From positions 496,001 through 560,000 of the forward strand of contig OY762289.1 in the NCBI GenBank assembly GCA_963665495.1: DNA of 64,000 nt, in the 5' to 3' direction. This document shows, piece by piece, positions 18,301 to 26,200 of the stretch (within the stretch, counting starts at the first letter, position 1; each line of letters begins with the position of its first letter). The notes beneath the pieces are model-generated. The model worked only from the letters and a program-made list of their open reading frames with translations, made no database searches and had not been told where the DNA came from. Source of the stretch: G963665495 sp963665495 (lineage in GTDB: Bacteria > Desulfobacterota > Desulfovibrionia > Desulfovibrionales > Desulfovibrionaceae). Position numbers and translations under genes: made by a program.

Positions 18301-19113
18301 TGTCTGATCAAGCAACGCGCGAAACAGAGGAACCGCCTCTTCGAAACGGCTGAGTTCCAGTGCCAGTTCGGCACGCTGCAGAAGGTTCTCTGGGCTGGAA
18401 TTCCGGGTGAGCAGGGCATAGGCCTGTTCCAGTTTCTTTTGTTCCCGCAGCGCGATGACCAATTGGTTTCTGCCCCATAGGGCATCATCATTTTCTGCGG
18501 TTTTGAGATAGGTTTCAAGTGTTTGCTCCGCCAACGGGTAGTTTTTGACGGCCATGGCAGAAGCGGCCAGCTGGCGCAGGACGGACGGTGCGTCCGGATT
18601 GCGGGCCAGCAAGGCCTGAAAGTCGGTTATGGCTTTTTCATGCTGTCCGTATTGAGCCTCCAGCCTGGCCCGGCGCAGCAACAGGTCCGGGGTGAGCGCA
18701 TCCGCTGCAATGGAGTCCAGCGCTTTCAGGGCCTCCTGGCTGCGGTTCTGTTCCAGAAGCAGTTTTCCGAGTCCAAGCGTGGCCTCGGCATTATTCGGAT
18801 TCAGGGAAAGGGCGTCCTGGTAATTTTTCAAGGCAGCGTCCGTCTCGCCTGTTTGCGCCAGAAGGGACGCGAGGTAGGTCAGATACCCCGGATTTTTCGG
18901 ATCCCGCTCCAGGGCCTTGTCCATTTCAGCTAAAGCTCCCGGTATGTTGCCCTGTTTCGCGGATTCCTGGGCATCTTTGTAATAGCTGTAGCCGTCCTTC
19001 CAAAACTCGGGGTTGACGTAGATCACCGTGCCCAGGGCGGCAATTACCCAGATGGAGATGGCGAAAGCCAGCCAGAAAGATTTTTTCCGATCGCTGCTAG
19101 TCTGTGTAGACAT
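15391..19113 (-). CDS. Inner-membrane-anchored TPR scaffold (BcsC-like helical part)
   Basis: 1240 residues: one N-terminal membrane segment (residues 14-34, no cleavage site evident) followed almost entirely by tetratricopeptide repeats, about 30 helical pairs. Residues roughly 290-630 hold near-identical 63-residue units (two TPR motifs each) encoded by 189-bp tandem repeats. In BcsC, PgaA and AlgK/PelB-type systems periplasmic TPRs guide the polymer to the outer-membrane pore; here the scaffold is separate from the barrel and anchored in the inner membrane. The start overlaps the end of the synthase gene by 17 bases, so the two are co-translated. It lacks a C-terminal barrel. Confidence 0.85.
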   Translation of the reverse strand: MSTQTSSDRKKSFWLAFAISIWVIAALGTVIYVNPEFWKDGYSYYKDAQESAKQGNIPGALAEMDKALERDPKNPGYLTYLASLLAQTGETDAALKNYQDALSLNPNNAEATLGLGKLLLEQNRSQEALKALDSIAADALTPDLLLRRARLEAQYGQHEKAITDFQALLARNPDAPSVLRQLAASAMAVKNYPLAEQTLETYLKTAENDDALWGRNQLVIALREQKKLEQAYALLTRNSSPENLLQRAELALELSRFEEAVPLFRALLDQTPDDPELKNKYAVAIRALGGKEEAAQAFAEAPTPDNLDERAQLAMELQRFDEAAKLYKELLAEHPGDTEISNQLAVALRALKQREEAYKLFTQAPTPDNLDERAQLAMELQRFDEASKLYRELLAEHPGDTEISNQLAVALRALKQREEAYKLFTQAPTPDNLDERAQLAMELQRFDEAAKLYRELLAEHPDDTDSSNQLAVALRALKQREEAYKLFTQAPTPDNLDERAQLAMELQRFDEAAKLYKELLAEHPNDTEISNQLAVSLRALKQREEAYKLFTQAPTPDNLDERAQLAMELQRFDEAAKLYRELLARHPNDTEISNQLAVALRALERLEEAYKLFTEAPTPENLNSRAELALQLKHYDAAVALYRQLAERTPDDAKIKENLAYALDKAGESAGNQKLAAEAYEKLIAAGNASDETRTRYVWLLMREKRYNEAYELLNTMDTGDPELLRLKAEAAFLSKHFAAAVPLLQKLAQASPDDAEIWANLTAAFDALKQPAEAAKAMRRYLALHPDAAGATARLAGLLQRSGQSAEAVRLYKQALATNPKDVASLKGLAEIYESQSRYAAALELLLRLTKIQDSDAGLTMRIALLYKWEKDFSQAKDWFQRALAMKLPGKTRYLAVMDLAETELELKDPSAALALLQTLNPDQSKDTKLLELQARAAMAARKPALAVAALQHLGGIRKLTPTQRLWLAGQLRLLGETSKALALYEALHKEGVLKDSYGLEALGDLRLDAGRPGDALRAYLSIPEPDRSLQINLKIARAADRSGDKQLAAKAYEQYLTAGKASPDLLLEAARFMIKAGKYARGLALYDQALAQRSPSGLELELAQANLAAKRFPVAEKWAAKAVAADSANWKAILALVQALHLQGQSLQADNLLQKHEKSIMMHPKGREWMGYVAIARNRHMQAFRIFDDLIRERADDLGNLWLWRGVAATSRGDYARAEESFAQARRFTTNKRPTPSL
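17441..18250 (-). repeat. Tandem 189-bp coding repeats in the TPR gene
   Basis: The string TTGTCCGGGGTGGGGGCCT recurs at 17441, 17630, 17819, 18008 and 18197, exactly 189 bp apart, and the intervening sequence is almost invariant; diverged copies flank the array. Each unit encodes 63 residues (APTPDNLDERAQLAMELQ...). The high nucleotide identity points to recent expansion or ongoing homogenisation. Confidence 0.92.
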
Positions 19114-20680
19114 TTTCCGGGTCCTCCTCAGGCGTGTACTCGCCCGGGGTGAGAGCGGACATGACCACGCGGGACATGGTCCAGATGGCTATGGCGGAAA
19201 CAAAGACATTGGCCGCAATGATACGGGGTGGACAGGTTTCCAAGAAAACGGCCACGAACGGCATGACCAGGTTGAGCAGCAGCAGGATCAGCTGCGGCAG
19301 CACAGCCACCACCGGAGGCATACGCCGTAGACTGCGCATGCACGAATTGAAGACGTTGTTGACGCAATAGTCGGGCTTTTTACCCTTGGGGTATTTAAAT
19401 GCCCGTATGATGCCGGTCATATACAGGGGAAATAGTCCGGCCAGCATACGGAACTGTTTGCCGGGCTGCTGGCGGTAGCAGAGGTACTGGGTGGCGATGA
19501 CCATCAGCAGCAGATAAACAGAACGGATAATCACGAATTCAATCTCGGAGTGGGTGAGAATGGTCTCACCGGTGATGTAGGTCCAGATGGGGATCAGAAA
19601 AAAGAAGGGGAATACGAAGGCCGAGCAGATATAGGACAGCGCGACCGTGGAGTACCCGACACGACACATGAAGCGAAGCCCTTTTTTGCGGAATGGATTA
19701 TCCCAGAGAAACAACCGCATGGTGTCCAGCGCCCACTGCCCGCGCTGTTGGTAGACGCCCCAGATGGATTCGGGAGCCAGACCGCGGCTGAGAGCGTGGG
19801 GAAAATAAAAAGATTTCCATCCCTTGGTGTGCAGTTCGTAGGAAGTGGTCAAATCTTCCACGATGTTCCACTCGGCGAAGCCGCCGATGCTGTCCAGGGC
19901 CTTGCGCCGGTAAAGGACGCCCGAGCCTGCCGAGATGGCGTTATCGTTGTTGTCCATGGCCAGCTGGACCACGTCGTAAAACACCTGAGATTTATTGTAA
20001 AAAGGATCGCCGGACTTGGTCAGATACGTCTGTTTTGTCTGCACGAACGCCACTTCGGGAAAATCCATGTAGCCCACCAGACGGTTGAGGATGCTCGGAT
20101 CAACAATCTGGTCGGCGTCAAGGGTCAGGATGAGGTCGCCGCTGGTGTGGCGGAGGCCGAAATTCAGATTGCCTGATTTGGCGTTTTCCAGAAACTCGTT
20201 GCTTTTTACTCGGGAAAGATAGTGTATCCCCAGCTCCTGGGCCAGTTTCTCGACTTCTTCCCGGCCGCCGTCATCCAAAACGTAAACATTCAGTTTGCCT
20301 TCATAGTCTACGGCCGCAGCGGCAGGAAGGGTTTTACGCAGATAGCGCATGTCTTCGTCATAGGTGGTGACAAAGATGTCCACACTGTAGCTTTTTTCCG
20401 GCGGTCTGCCTTCCAGGGGTTTGAAGCGCAGTCGCCAGAGCCCGAGCGTTGCCACGACAAACAGACCGAGGCAGCAGAATTCGGCAAAGATGAAAATCCA
20501 TCCTGCCACAGGGTGTTGCCGGTTGTAGGTGGCTATTATCCAGTAAATATACCCGCAACCGCTCAGGATTGTGAGGAGTGAAAAAAATTGTGCCACCAGG
20601 CGGCGGGGCCTGTCCTCGCAGTCTCTGTAGCGACGGGAATTGCAAGTCGGGGTTCGGAGGAATTTTGAAAACAGCTTCAT
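19097..20680 (-). CDS. Family 2 glycosyltransferase, cellulose-synthase-like (BcsA-like)
   Basis: 527-residue membrane synthase: two N-terminal membrane helices, a GT2 domain with YVLDDGG, the DADQ nucleotide-binding motif, a VEDL sequence standing for the catalytic TED motif, QRGQW replacing the usual QxxRW, then a cluster of C-terminal membrane helices. It would polymerise a beta-glucan or similar glycan from a UDP-sugar and extrude it across the inner membrane. The PilZ c-di-GMP domain of BcsA is absent and no BcsB gene is present. First gene of the operon; the ribosome site before its ATG is weak. Confidence 0.85.
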   Translation of the reverse strand: MKLFSKFLRTPTCNSRRYRDCEDRPRRLVAQFFSLLTILSGCGYIYWIIATYNRQHPVAGWIFIFAEFCCLGLFVVATLGLWRLRFKPLEGRPPEKSYSVDIFVTTYDEDMRYLRKTLPAAAAVDYEGKLNVYVLDDGGREEVEKLAQELGIHYLSRVKSNEFLENAKSGNLNFGLRHTSGDLILTLDADQIVDPSILNRLVGYMDFPEVAFVQTKQTYLTKSGDPFYNKSQVFYDVVQLAMDNNDNAISAGSGVLYRRKALDSIGGFAEWNIVEDLTTSYELHTKGWKSFYFPHALSRGLAPESIWGVYQQRGQWALDTMRLFLWDNPFRKKGLRFMCRVGYSTVALSYICSAFVFPFFFLIPIWTYITGETILTHSEIEFVIIRSVYLLLMVIATQYLCYRQQPGKQFRMLAGLFPLYMTGIIRAFKYPKGKKPDYCVNNVFNSCMRSLRRMPPVVAVLPQLILLLLNLVMPFVAVFLETCPPRIIAANVFVSAIAIWTMSRVVMSALTPGEYTPEEDPENVYTD

Positions 20681-21118
20681 ACGGCACAGCTCACTTTTAT
20701 CGCTTCGTTCAGCGCGGTGATTACAGAATAATCGGAATATTCTTAACTAATAACGGTAACAGGCAAAATTTGTCCAGATACTTCGCCAATTCGTAAACGC
20801 AAAAAATTTGTACTTGGAGTTGTGACACTGTGGGCACAGATATATGCCACTTTATATCAGGGTGAGTGAGAACGCTAAGGGGGTATTTTATAATAGGTTG
20901 TTCGGAATCACAGCTGTCTCTTTTTATGAAAAAAAGTCTGGGAAGCAAAGTGGTATGCTTTGTTTCCCAGGCTTTCTACAGAGGGTATGACGTAGTATAT
21001 ATAAGGAGCGGCAGGGCATTAGGTCCTTGGTCCGCGGCTTTGCCGCCCCATTATTGTTACTGTAGCCGTAATACCTTGGAGCGTCTTAACCTTGAAAAGA
21101 TTTCAAGGCGAAAATACG
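20681..21118. other. 438-bp gap between the synthase and the peptide array
   Basis: No credible gene. It should contain the promoter of the minus-strand exopolysaccharide operon next to 20681 and holds a minus-strand terminator at 20929-20970. The AT-rich stretch 20720-20870 has TAATAACGG and TATATGCC segments that could be promoter elements, but none could be assigned with confidence. Confidence 0.5.
20929..20970 (-). terminator. Minus-strand terminator downstream of the peptide array
   Basis: Thirteen-base arms CTGGGAAGCAAAG / CTTTGTTTCCCAG (one mismatch, 7-base loop) at 20938-20970, followed on the minus strand by seven T residues. It lies 149 bases beyond the stop of the last peptide gene. 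Confidence 0.75.
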
Positions 21119-21226
21119 CTAGTAATAAATGGTGATTTCCTGATTGTGAACGTCAGCGGATTCCAGCAGACGCGCGTAGTAAGCACGCATGATTCTTCCA
21201 TTCATGGATCTAATCCAAGCAGCCAT
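21119..21226 (-). CDS. 35-residue conserved peptide, copy A
   Basis: A tiny gene not matching any family I can name with confidence. It starts MAAWIRSMNGRI and ends LLESADVHNQEITIYY. Compared with copies C-E it differs at several positions in the middle but keeps the first six residues, the central YYA, and the ESADVHNQ block with two final tyrosines. A strong AGAAGGAG ribosome site lies seven bases before the ATG. It has no ATTATCGATAAT palindrome of its own and is the most distal copy, ahead of the terminator. Conservation of protein ends while the DNA has diverged (Glu/Asp, Val/Ile, Leu/Ile swaps) indicates selection on the peptide. Confidence 0.82.
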   Translation of the reverse strand: MAAWIRSMNGRIMRAYYARLLESADVHNQEITIYY

Positions 21227-21386
21227 GAGTAACTCCTTCTCGTCTAATTTTAAAAGTAACGTATATGTCAACACCGACAGCACAAAACTATCGCACTAGC
21301 AGTGATTATTTACGGTTTTATTTTCCAGGCAAAATGTCTGGCAATGCACCCGTCAATGCTCAACGGGCAGGTGTTCCGTCGTCTTA

Positions 21387-21494
21387 CTAATAGTAAATCG
21401 TCACTTCCTGGTTATGCACATCGGCGGATTCCAGCAGACAGCCATAGTAAGCGTTCATGATTTTAGTTTGTAAAGAACCAATCCAGGCAGCCAT
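21387..21494 (-). CDS. 35-residue conserved peptide, copy B
   Basis: Second diverged copy: begins MAAWIGSLQTKI, contains NAYYGCLLESADVHNQ and ends EVTIYY. An AAGGAG ribosome site lies upstream of the ATG at 21494. The same frame remains open upstream to an ATG at 21629, giving an alternative 80-residue product with an acidic leader (MSGQYAELADYME...); alignment with the other copies favours the short form. It is the only copy containing a cysteine. No palindrome precedes it. Confidence 0.8.
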   Translation of the reverse strand: MAAWIGSLQTKIMNAYYGCLLESADVHNQEVTIYY

Positions 21495-21637
21495 ACGTCT
21501 CTCCTTGCATTCAATGATTTCAAGTTTGTTGCGGATATAATCACTGGTCTCGCGATAACAGTCGCCGGGACCTGTAGTTTCCATATAGTCAGCTAACTCT
21601 GCGTATTGTCCGGACATTGCAGCACACACGCCTGGCC

Positions 21638-21745
21638 CTAGTAGTAGAGCGTCACGTCCTGGTTGTGCACGTCGGCGGACTCCAGCAACAGCGCGTAGTA
21701 GGAATCCATGATTTTACCATTGATAGAGCGAATCCAAGCAGCCAT
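21638..21745 (-). CDS. 35-residue conserved peptide, copy C
   Basis: Encodes exactly the same peptide as copies D and E (MAAWIRSINGKI ... ESADVHNQDVTLYY) with only synonymous changes. AAAGGAGA sits eight bases before the ATG and the palindrome ATTATCGATAAT at 21765-21776 immediately precedes the ribosome site. The peptide has a helical-looking N-terminal half with Trp4 and paired tyrosines at mid-position and an acidic, polar, aromatic-ended tail; no membrane segment or signal peptide. The tail invariance would suit the core of a modified peptide (RiPP) or a signalling peptide; neither is proven. Confidence 0.85.
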   Translation of the reverse strand: MAAWIRSINGKIMDSYYALLLESADVHNQDVTLYY

Positions 21746-21764
21746 GATAGTCTCCTTTTTGTCG

Positions 21765-21776
21765 ATTATCGATAAT
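21765..21776. promoter_or_regulatory. ATTATCGATAAT operator-like palindrome, peptide C
   Basis: Perfect 12-bp palindrome 19 bases before the peptide C start codon, where a bound repressor would block initiation or early elongation. Confidence 0.72.
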
Positions 21777-21882
21777 TATTGATAGTCAAATATCGCGCAA
21801 AGGTGGCCGTATCCATGGTGGATTTCCCTGCGGACAGGGCCGCGAGGAGTTCACAAGGGCGACTATTGCGCATGCTTCGGCT

Positions 21883-21990
21883 CTAGTAGTAGAGCGTCAC
21901 GTCCTGGTTGTGTACGTCGGCGGATTCCAGCAGCAGCGCGTAGTAGGAATCCATGATTTTACCATTGATAGAGCGAATCCAAGCAGCCAT
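21883..21990 (-). CDS. 35-residue conserved peptide, copy D
   Basis: Identical in protein sequence to copies C and E and exactly 245 bp from each, so gene plus upstream region is duplicated as a unit. It has its own AAAGGAGA ribosome site and its own palindrome at 22010-22021, implying independent promoter control rather than simple read-through. Confidence 0.85.
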   Translation of the reverse strand: MAAWIRSINGKIMDSYYALLLESADVHNQDVTLYY

Positions 21991-22009
21991 GATAGTCTCC
22001 TTTTTGTCG

Positions 22010-22021
22010 ATTATCGATAAT
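22010..22021. promoter_or_regulatory. ATTATCGATAAT operator-like palindrome, peptide D
   Basis: Same perfect palindrome at the same distance before peptide D. Confidence 0.72.
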
Positions 22022-22127
22022 TATTGATAGTCAAATATCGCGCAAAGGTGGCCGTATCCATGGTGGATTTCCCTGCGGACAGGGCCGCGAGGAGTTCACA
22101 AGGGCGACGATTGCGCATGCTTCGGCC

Positions 22128-22235
22128 CTAGTAGTAGAGCGTCACGTCCTGGTTGTGCACGTCGGCGGATTCCAGCAGCAGCGCGTAGTAGGAATCCATG
22201 ATTTTACCATTGATAGAGCGAATCCAAGCAGCCAT
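22128..22235 (-). CDS. 35-residue conserved peptide, copy E
   Basis: First copy after the regulator gene on the minus strand and identical in protein to C and D. The palindrome ATTATCGATAAT (22256-22267) lies between the regulator's stop codon and its AAGGAGA ribosome site. Upstream of the palindrome the sequence departs from the repeat unit shared by C and D, marking the end of the tandem duplication. Confidence 0.85.
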   Translation of the reverse strand: MAAWIRSINGKIMDSYYALLLESADVHNQDVTLYY

Positions 22236-22255
22236 GATAGTCTCCTTTTTTGTCG

Positions 22256-22267
22256 ATTATCGATAAT
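22256..22267. promoter_or_regulatory. ATTATCGATAAT operator-like palindrome, peptide E
   Basis: Same perfect palindrome, 20 bases before the peptide E start codon and 40 bases past the regulator stop codon. Confidence 0.72.
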
Positions 22268-22280
22268 TTGTGAGTCCAGA

Positions 22281-22305
22281 AAATTAAAACGGCATACTAC
22301 GCCGT
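22281..22305 (-). terminator. Possible weak terminator after the GntR gene
   Basis: On the minus strand ACGGC-N7-GCCGT is followed by TTTTAATTTT, directly downstream of the regulator's stop. The stem is short (five to six pairs), so partial termination at best. Confidence 0.4.
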
Positions 22306-22306
22306 G

Positions 22307-22951
22307 CTACCCATGTTTTTCCCAGTAGTTGCTGATGTCGCGATAATGTTCGGCCAGCAGGGCGATGGCTTTCGGGCGGTTGTTTTCGGCAAGAGCTTCA
22401 TAAATGGGAACATGCATATTGCAAACTTCATCCAGAGATAAAGCAGTCTTGATAAAAGTCGTCAGCATCTGCAACCGGACTCCGAGAGAGCGCCATATTT
22501 CCAGCATGTGTTTGTTCTTGGAACTCTCAATGATGGCTCTGTGAAAATAATGATCGCCCCAGGTGTAATCCTCGACATTGTTGGCGGCTATGGCCGCCTT
22601 CATTTTTTCGAGCTGTTTACCGAGTTCGGAGGCCAGTTCCAGGTTGTCCGTCTCCATCTGCGACAGGCAATAGACTTCAAGCGCCTCACGGATCTGATAG
22701 GCTTCGATGATTTCATCCTTGGTGTACACTTTCACCAGGGAACCGACATGGTGCTTATGCTGTACGTAGCCAACGGCCTGCATGCTGCGAATCGCCTCGC
22801 GTACGGGCGCCTGGCTCGTACCGAACTCTTCGGCGATCTGCAATTCCTTGAGCCTGTCACCAGGCTTGAGCTCGCCGTTGATGATTCGTTTGATCAAGAT
22901 CGTCTTGATCTGTTCCGTAAGGCTTTCGCGTTTGATCAGTTTCGTACTCAT
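22307..22951 (-). CDS. GntR/FCD-family regulator next to the peptide array
   Basis: 214 residues: winged helix-turn-helix at 10-75 (PGDRLKELQIAEEFGTSQAPVREAIR) and an FCD ligand domain at 85-205 with the probable metal-binding GDHYFHRAIIE segment and a later histidine (LAEHYRDI). Ligands of this subfamily are usually carboxylic acids. The same 12-bp palindrome found before peptides C, D and E also occurs 19 bases before this start codon, so it probably represses itself and the array. The ligand is not identifiable from sequence. It is divergent from the nSTAND-ankyrin gene. Confidence 0.88.
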   Translation of the reverse strand: MSTKLIKRESLTEQIKTILIKRIINGELKPGDRLKELQIAEEFGTSQAPVREAIRSMQAVGYVQHKHHVGSLVKVYTKDEIIEAYQIREALEVYCLSQMETDNLELASELGKQLEKMKAAIAANNVEDYTWGDHYFHRAIIESSKNKHMLEIWRSLGVRLQMLTTFIKTALSLDEVCNMHVPIYEALAENNRPKAIALLAEHYRDISNYWEKHG

Positions 22952-22969
22952 GTCGTTCTCAGCTTATCT

Positions 22970-22981
22970 ATTATCGATAAT
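22970..22981. promoter_or_regulatory. ATTATCGATAAT operator-like palindrome, regulator promoter
   Basis: Fourth copy of the palindrome, in the 273-bp divergent region between the GntR gene and the nSTAND-ankyrin gene, 19 bases from the GntR start. It suggests autoregulation and leaves open control of the divergent gene. Confidence 0.72.
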
Positions 22982-23224
22982 ATTGCCGAACCACGCGCGC
23001 GTCAAGGGGAAAGCACTATATTCTGAGAAAAAAGGGTGAAAGTGGGCTGGGGACAGGACTCGCAAAAAAAACAGCTTTTGATGTAAATGCGGTAGGCAGA
23101 AAAGCAATGACCATCTAATTCCGGAAAACATTAGGGAATCACAGCCGGCAACTTTTACTGGACAAGGATACGGCTGGAGAATATAAGGAAGTATATTTAA
23201 ATAAATCAGCCTTTTGAGGTGGTT

Positions 23225-26200
23225 ATGAACAGGTGCATCAAGATTTTTGTCGGTGGTCCTAACGAATGCATCCAGGATATGCGCGAGGTCATTTCAATTA
23301 TACGACAAATTGATCCGCCTGGGGCTGAGTTCACTTTGGAACCGTTTTGCTGGAATATGGAAGACAGCAAAGTCCTGCCTCCAAGTAAAGGGTCCATCCA
23401 ACGACGGATTGATGCCGGGCCTGTTAATCCCACTAATTGCGACATCATGATTATGCTTTTCAGGGATAAAGTTGGTTCGCCTTGTCGGCAGGATGGAGTG
23501 GATTATCCCTCCTGGTCCGCCTACGAAATTGAAACAACTTTGTGTCGGGCTCGGAACCTTGGAGCGGACACGGACAATGCTCCAAAGGTGTACATCCTAG
23601 AAAACGAGTTCGAGGCCCCGGATATTTCTTACAATCTTCCCAGGGAAGAGCGTCGGAAAAAAATGGATGAACTGGACGAGCGGGAAGACCAGCACGCAAC
23701 ACTTAAAGAGTACCTAGAATCTTTGGACGGTGAACTCTGCACTCGCGGTGAACTCTCTTTTAAAAGTCAGTTAAAACGCTCCGTAAATGATCATTTGAAA
23801 GATTTGCTCAAAGAATTTGTAAAAAACGAGGGACAACCGCTGTGCTTCCGCAATCCCTACAGAGGCTTGGAAGAATACGGCATCGAAGATGGAGAGTTCT
23901 TTTTCGGCCGCGAGCGTGAGAAAGGCGAAATTCTTAAACGTCTGGACAGTTCGCCGGATCTGGGATTGTTGTTTATTCAGGGACCATCCGGGGTGGGAAA
24001 ATCCTCACTGCTACAGGCGGGCGTGCTTTACGAACTCCTGGGGCCGGGGGCAGGCAGTCAAAAAAACTACGTAAGCTATTCACTCTTTTGTCCGGGCAAT
24101 GCCGGGGCAAACCCCTTTCTGGCCTGCGTTTATTCCATTGCCAACTCCTCTCCGGCCCTGAGCAGGCGCAAGGATGCTTTGATCTCCAAGTTGAGCAGCG
24201 CGGCCAAAGAAGGCCTGGAGCCTGTGTCGGGAGTGCTCGACGAATTGCTGGATCTGGTGTTGCAGCCGCATGCGTCCGGAAAGTGCATCCTGGCCGTCAA
24301 TCAGCTGGAAGAACTCTGGACCCTGGCCTCGAAGCATGAGGAGGCCTTCCTCAATTTGCTGGCCGCCGCCGCGGTTAATCCGCGGATGCTCGTACTGGCG
24401 ACCATCCGGGACGACTTTGTCACGAAGTTCACCAACAGTCCGCAAATCACCAGACTCATCCAGGGAGGGCGTACGAGTTATTATCCTTTGTCCGGCCCTG
24501 CGGTGGAACAGATCGACGACATGATTCGAAAACCCATGGAGGCAAGCGGTTATCGGAACGCCTTTGAAAGCGGCTTCATCTCCCGTGTGGCGGCGGATGC
24601 CGCCCGACTGCAGGAGTCTGCTTTGCCAGTGGTGTCCCTGCTTATGGATACCCTGTGGGGGCATTGCAAAGATAAAGTCCAGACGCCGGGCTGCTTCACC
24701 ATCAAGGATTATCTAAGCGTGGGTCCGTTGGACAAGATCATCGGCAAACTGGCGGAAGATGCCAAGAACAGGGCCAAAGCCACACCGGAAATCTGGGATA
24801 AGCTCTTCAGCAGGCTGATCAAGTTTCGCAAGCGTGTTCCTGTTCAGGAAAGCAGGGATGCACAGGTTGTCATGCCTGGCATTCTTCGTGCCGAATTGAT
24901 CGGAGATGACAGCGAACTTGAGGAACTCGTTGAAAATCTGGCGGCTGCGCGGCTTGTACACGTGAGCGGAGAAGGGGACCAGGCGCGGATCCGTATTGCG
25001 CATGATTCGCTGAGCAGGTCCTGGGAAGATCTCAAAGACTGGATTACGCGTAACGAACTGCACCTGTTCCTGGGCGAGGAAATGCTGCGCGCAGCCGAAT
25101 CCTGGGCCTACAAAGGGCGGCGCCAGCGCGATCTGATTATGGATTCCGAGAAACTCCAGGAATACGAGGAACTCAGCGTAACAAGAGAGATGTTGTTCGA
25201 AGATCATCCTGTGGCCAGTGAATTCCTGCAGCAATGCAAAATCAGAAGGCAACGGGAGATGCTTATCCTGGCTGTCAAAGGGGGGCATCTCTCCTATGCC
25301 GTCAGGGCGGCCAAGAAGTTGCGAGCCCTGGGGTTTCCGGAATTATTGCGAGAGGAGGATAAGGGGACAAAAGTTTTTCAGCTCGCCCCCCAGTTCTGGG
25401 CGGCAGTGACGGGCGAAGACAGACCCGATGAGGAATTTTTCCGGCCGGAACACTTGTCTCACGGCGAGACTGAGAGAGACTCCTCCATTTTTTTGGGGGA
25501 AGAGGGCGCAAGGCTTTTGAAAACCACCACTTCCCACGGCATGACTCCCTTGTTCTGGGCGGCCGCTTTCGGGCGTACGGAGCTGCTGAAAAAAATGGTT
25601 GCGCTGGGGGCTGACCCGCATGTGCTTAGGGAGTTTGATTCCACCATTCTGCATGAAGTTGCCTGCGGCGGGGATGTGGAAATGCTCAGGTTCCTTGTGG
25701 AGAAACAGGGGGTCGACCCCTTGAAAGCTGACGATCAGGGCAATCTGCCTCTTCTCTGGGCTCTACAAGAGAAACAGCGCGAGGTGGCGGACTATCTCGC
25801 TGAACGCGGGCAGTCCTTTAACTGCACCTGTACTGTTGGCTGGAACGCCCTGACCGAGGCAGCGCGCGCCGATGACCTCCAACGGGTGACACAACTCATC
25901 GACATTCACGGGTATGACCCCAACGCCAAGGCAGCTTTTGGGTTAACCCCGCTCCACGTTGCCTGCGGAAACGACAGAGCGGATACGGCAGAAGTGGCCG
26001 ATGCGTTGATTGACACCTACAATTCATCCCTCATAGAAACTACAGACAACGGATTGCTGCCGTTGCATATTGCGGCGGGTTGCGGCAAGGATACGGCCAT
26101 CGACGTGCTTGTGCCCGCGGGAAAAGCCCAGGGATTGCTGCATGACATGCTGGAGGCTGGGGATATGTATGGGGACACTCCCTTGCATCGCGCCTGCTTC

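Larger units (their letters stand above)
21638..22127 (-). repeat. Tandem 245-bp duplication carrying peptide gene plus operator
   Basis: Units 21638-21882 and 21883-22127 are almost identical over gene, ribosome site, palindrome and about 110 bases of upstream sequence; a third, partial unit (22128-22255) carries copy E. Only a few single-base differences are visible. Confidence 0.92.

Noticed and set aside
20721..20948. Possible minus-strand gene of 75 codons downstream of the peptide array
   Set aside because: It overlaps the terminator, has no ribosome site and has no protein-like character.
21119..21745. Type I toxin-antitoxin interpretation of the peptides
   Set aside because: The peptides are not hydrophobic enough for a membrane toxin, and no antisense RNA promoter is evident.
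21119..22235. CRISPR array or clustered tRNA genes as explanation for the repeats
   Set aside because: The repeat unit is 245 bp, contains an open reading frame with ribosome site, and variation is synonymous; there are no short direct repeats with unique spacers.
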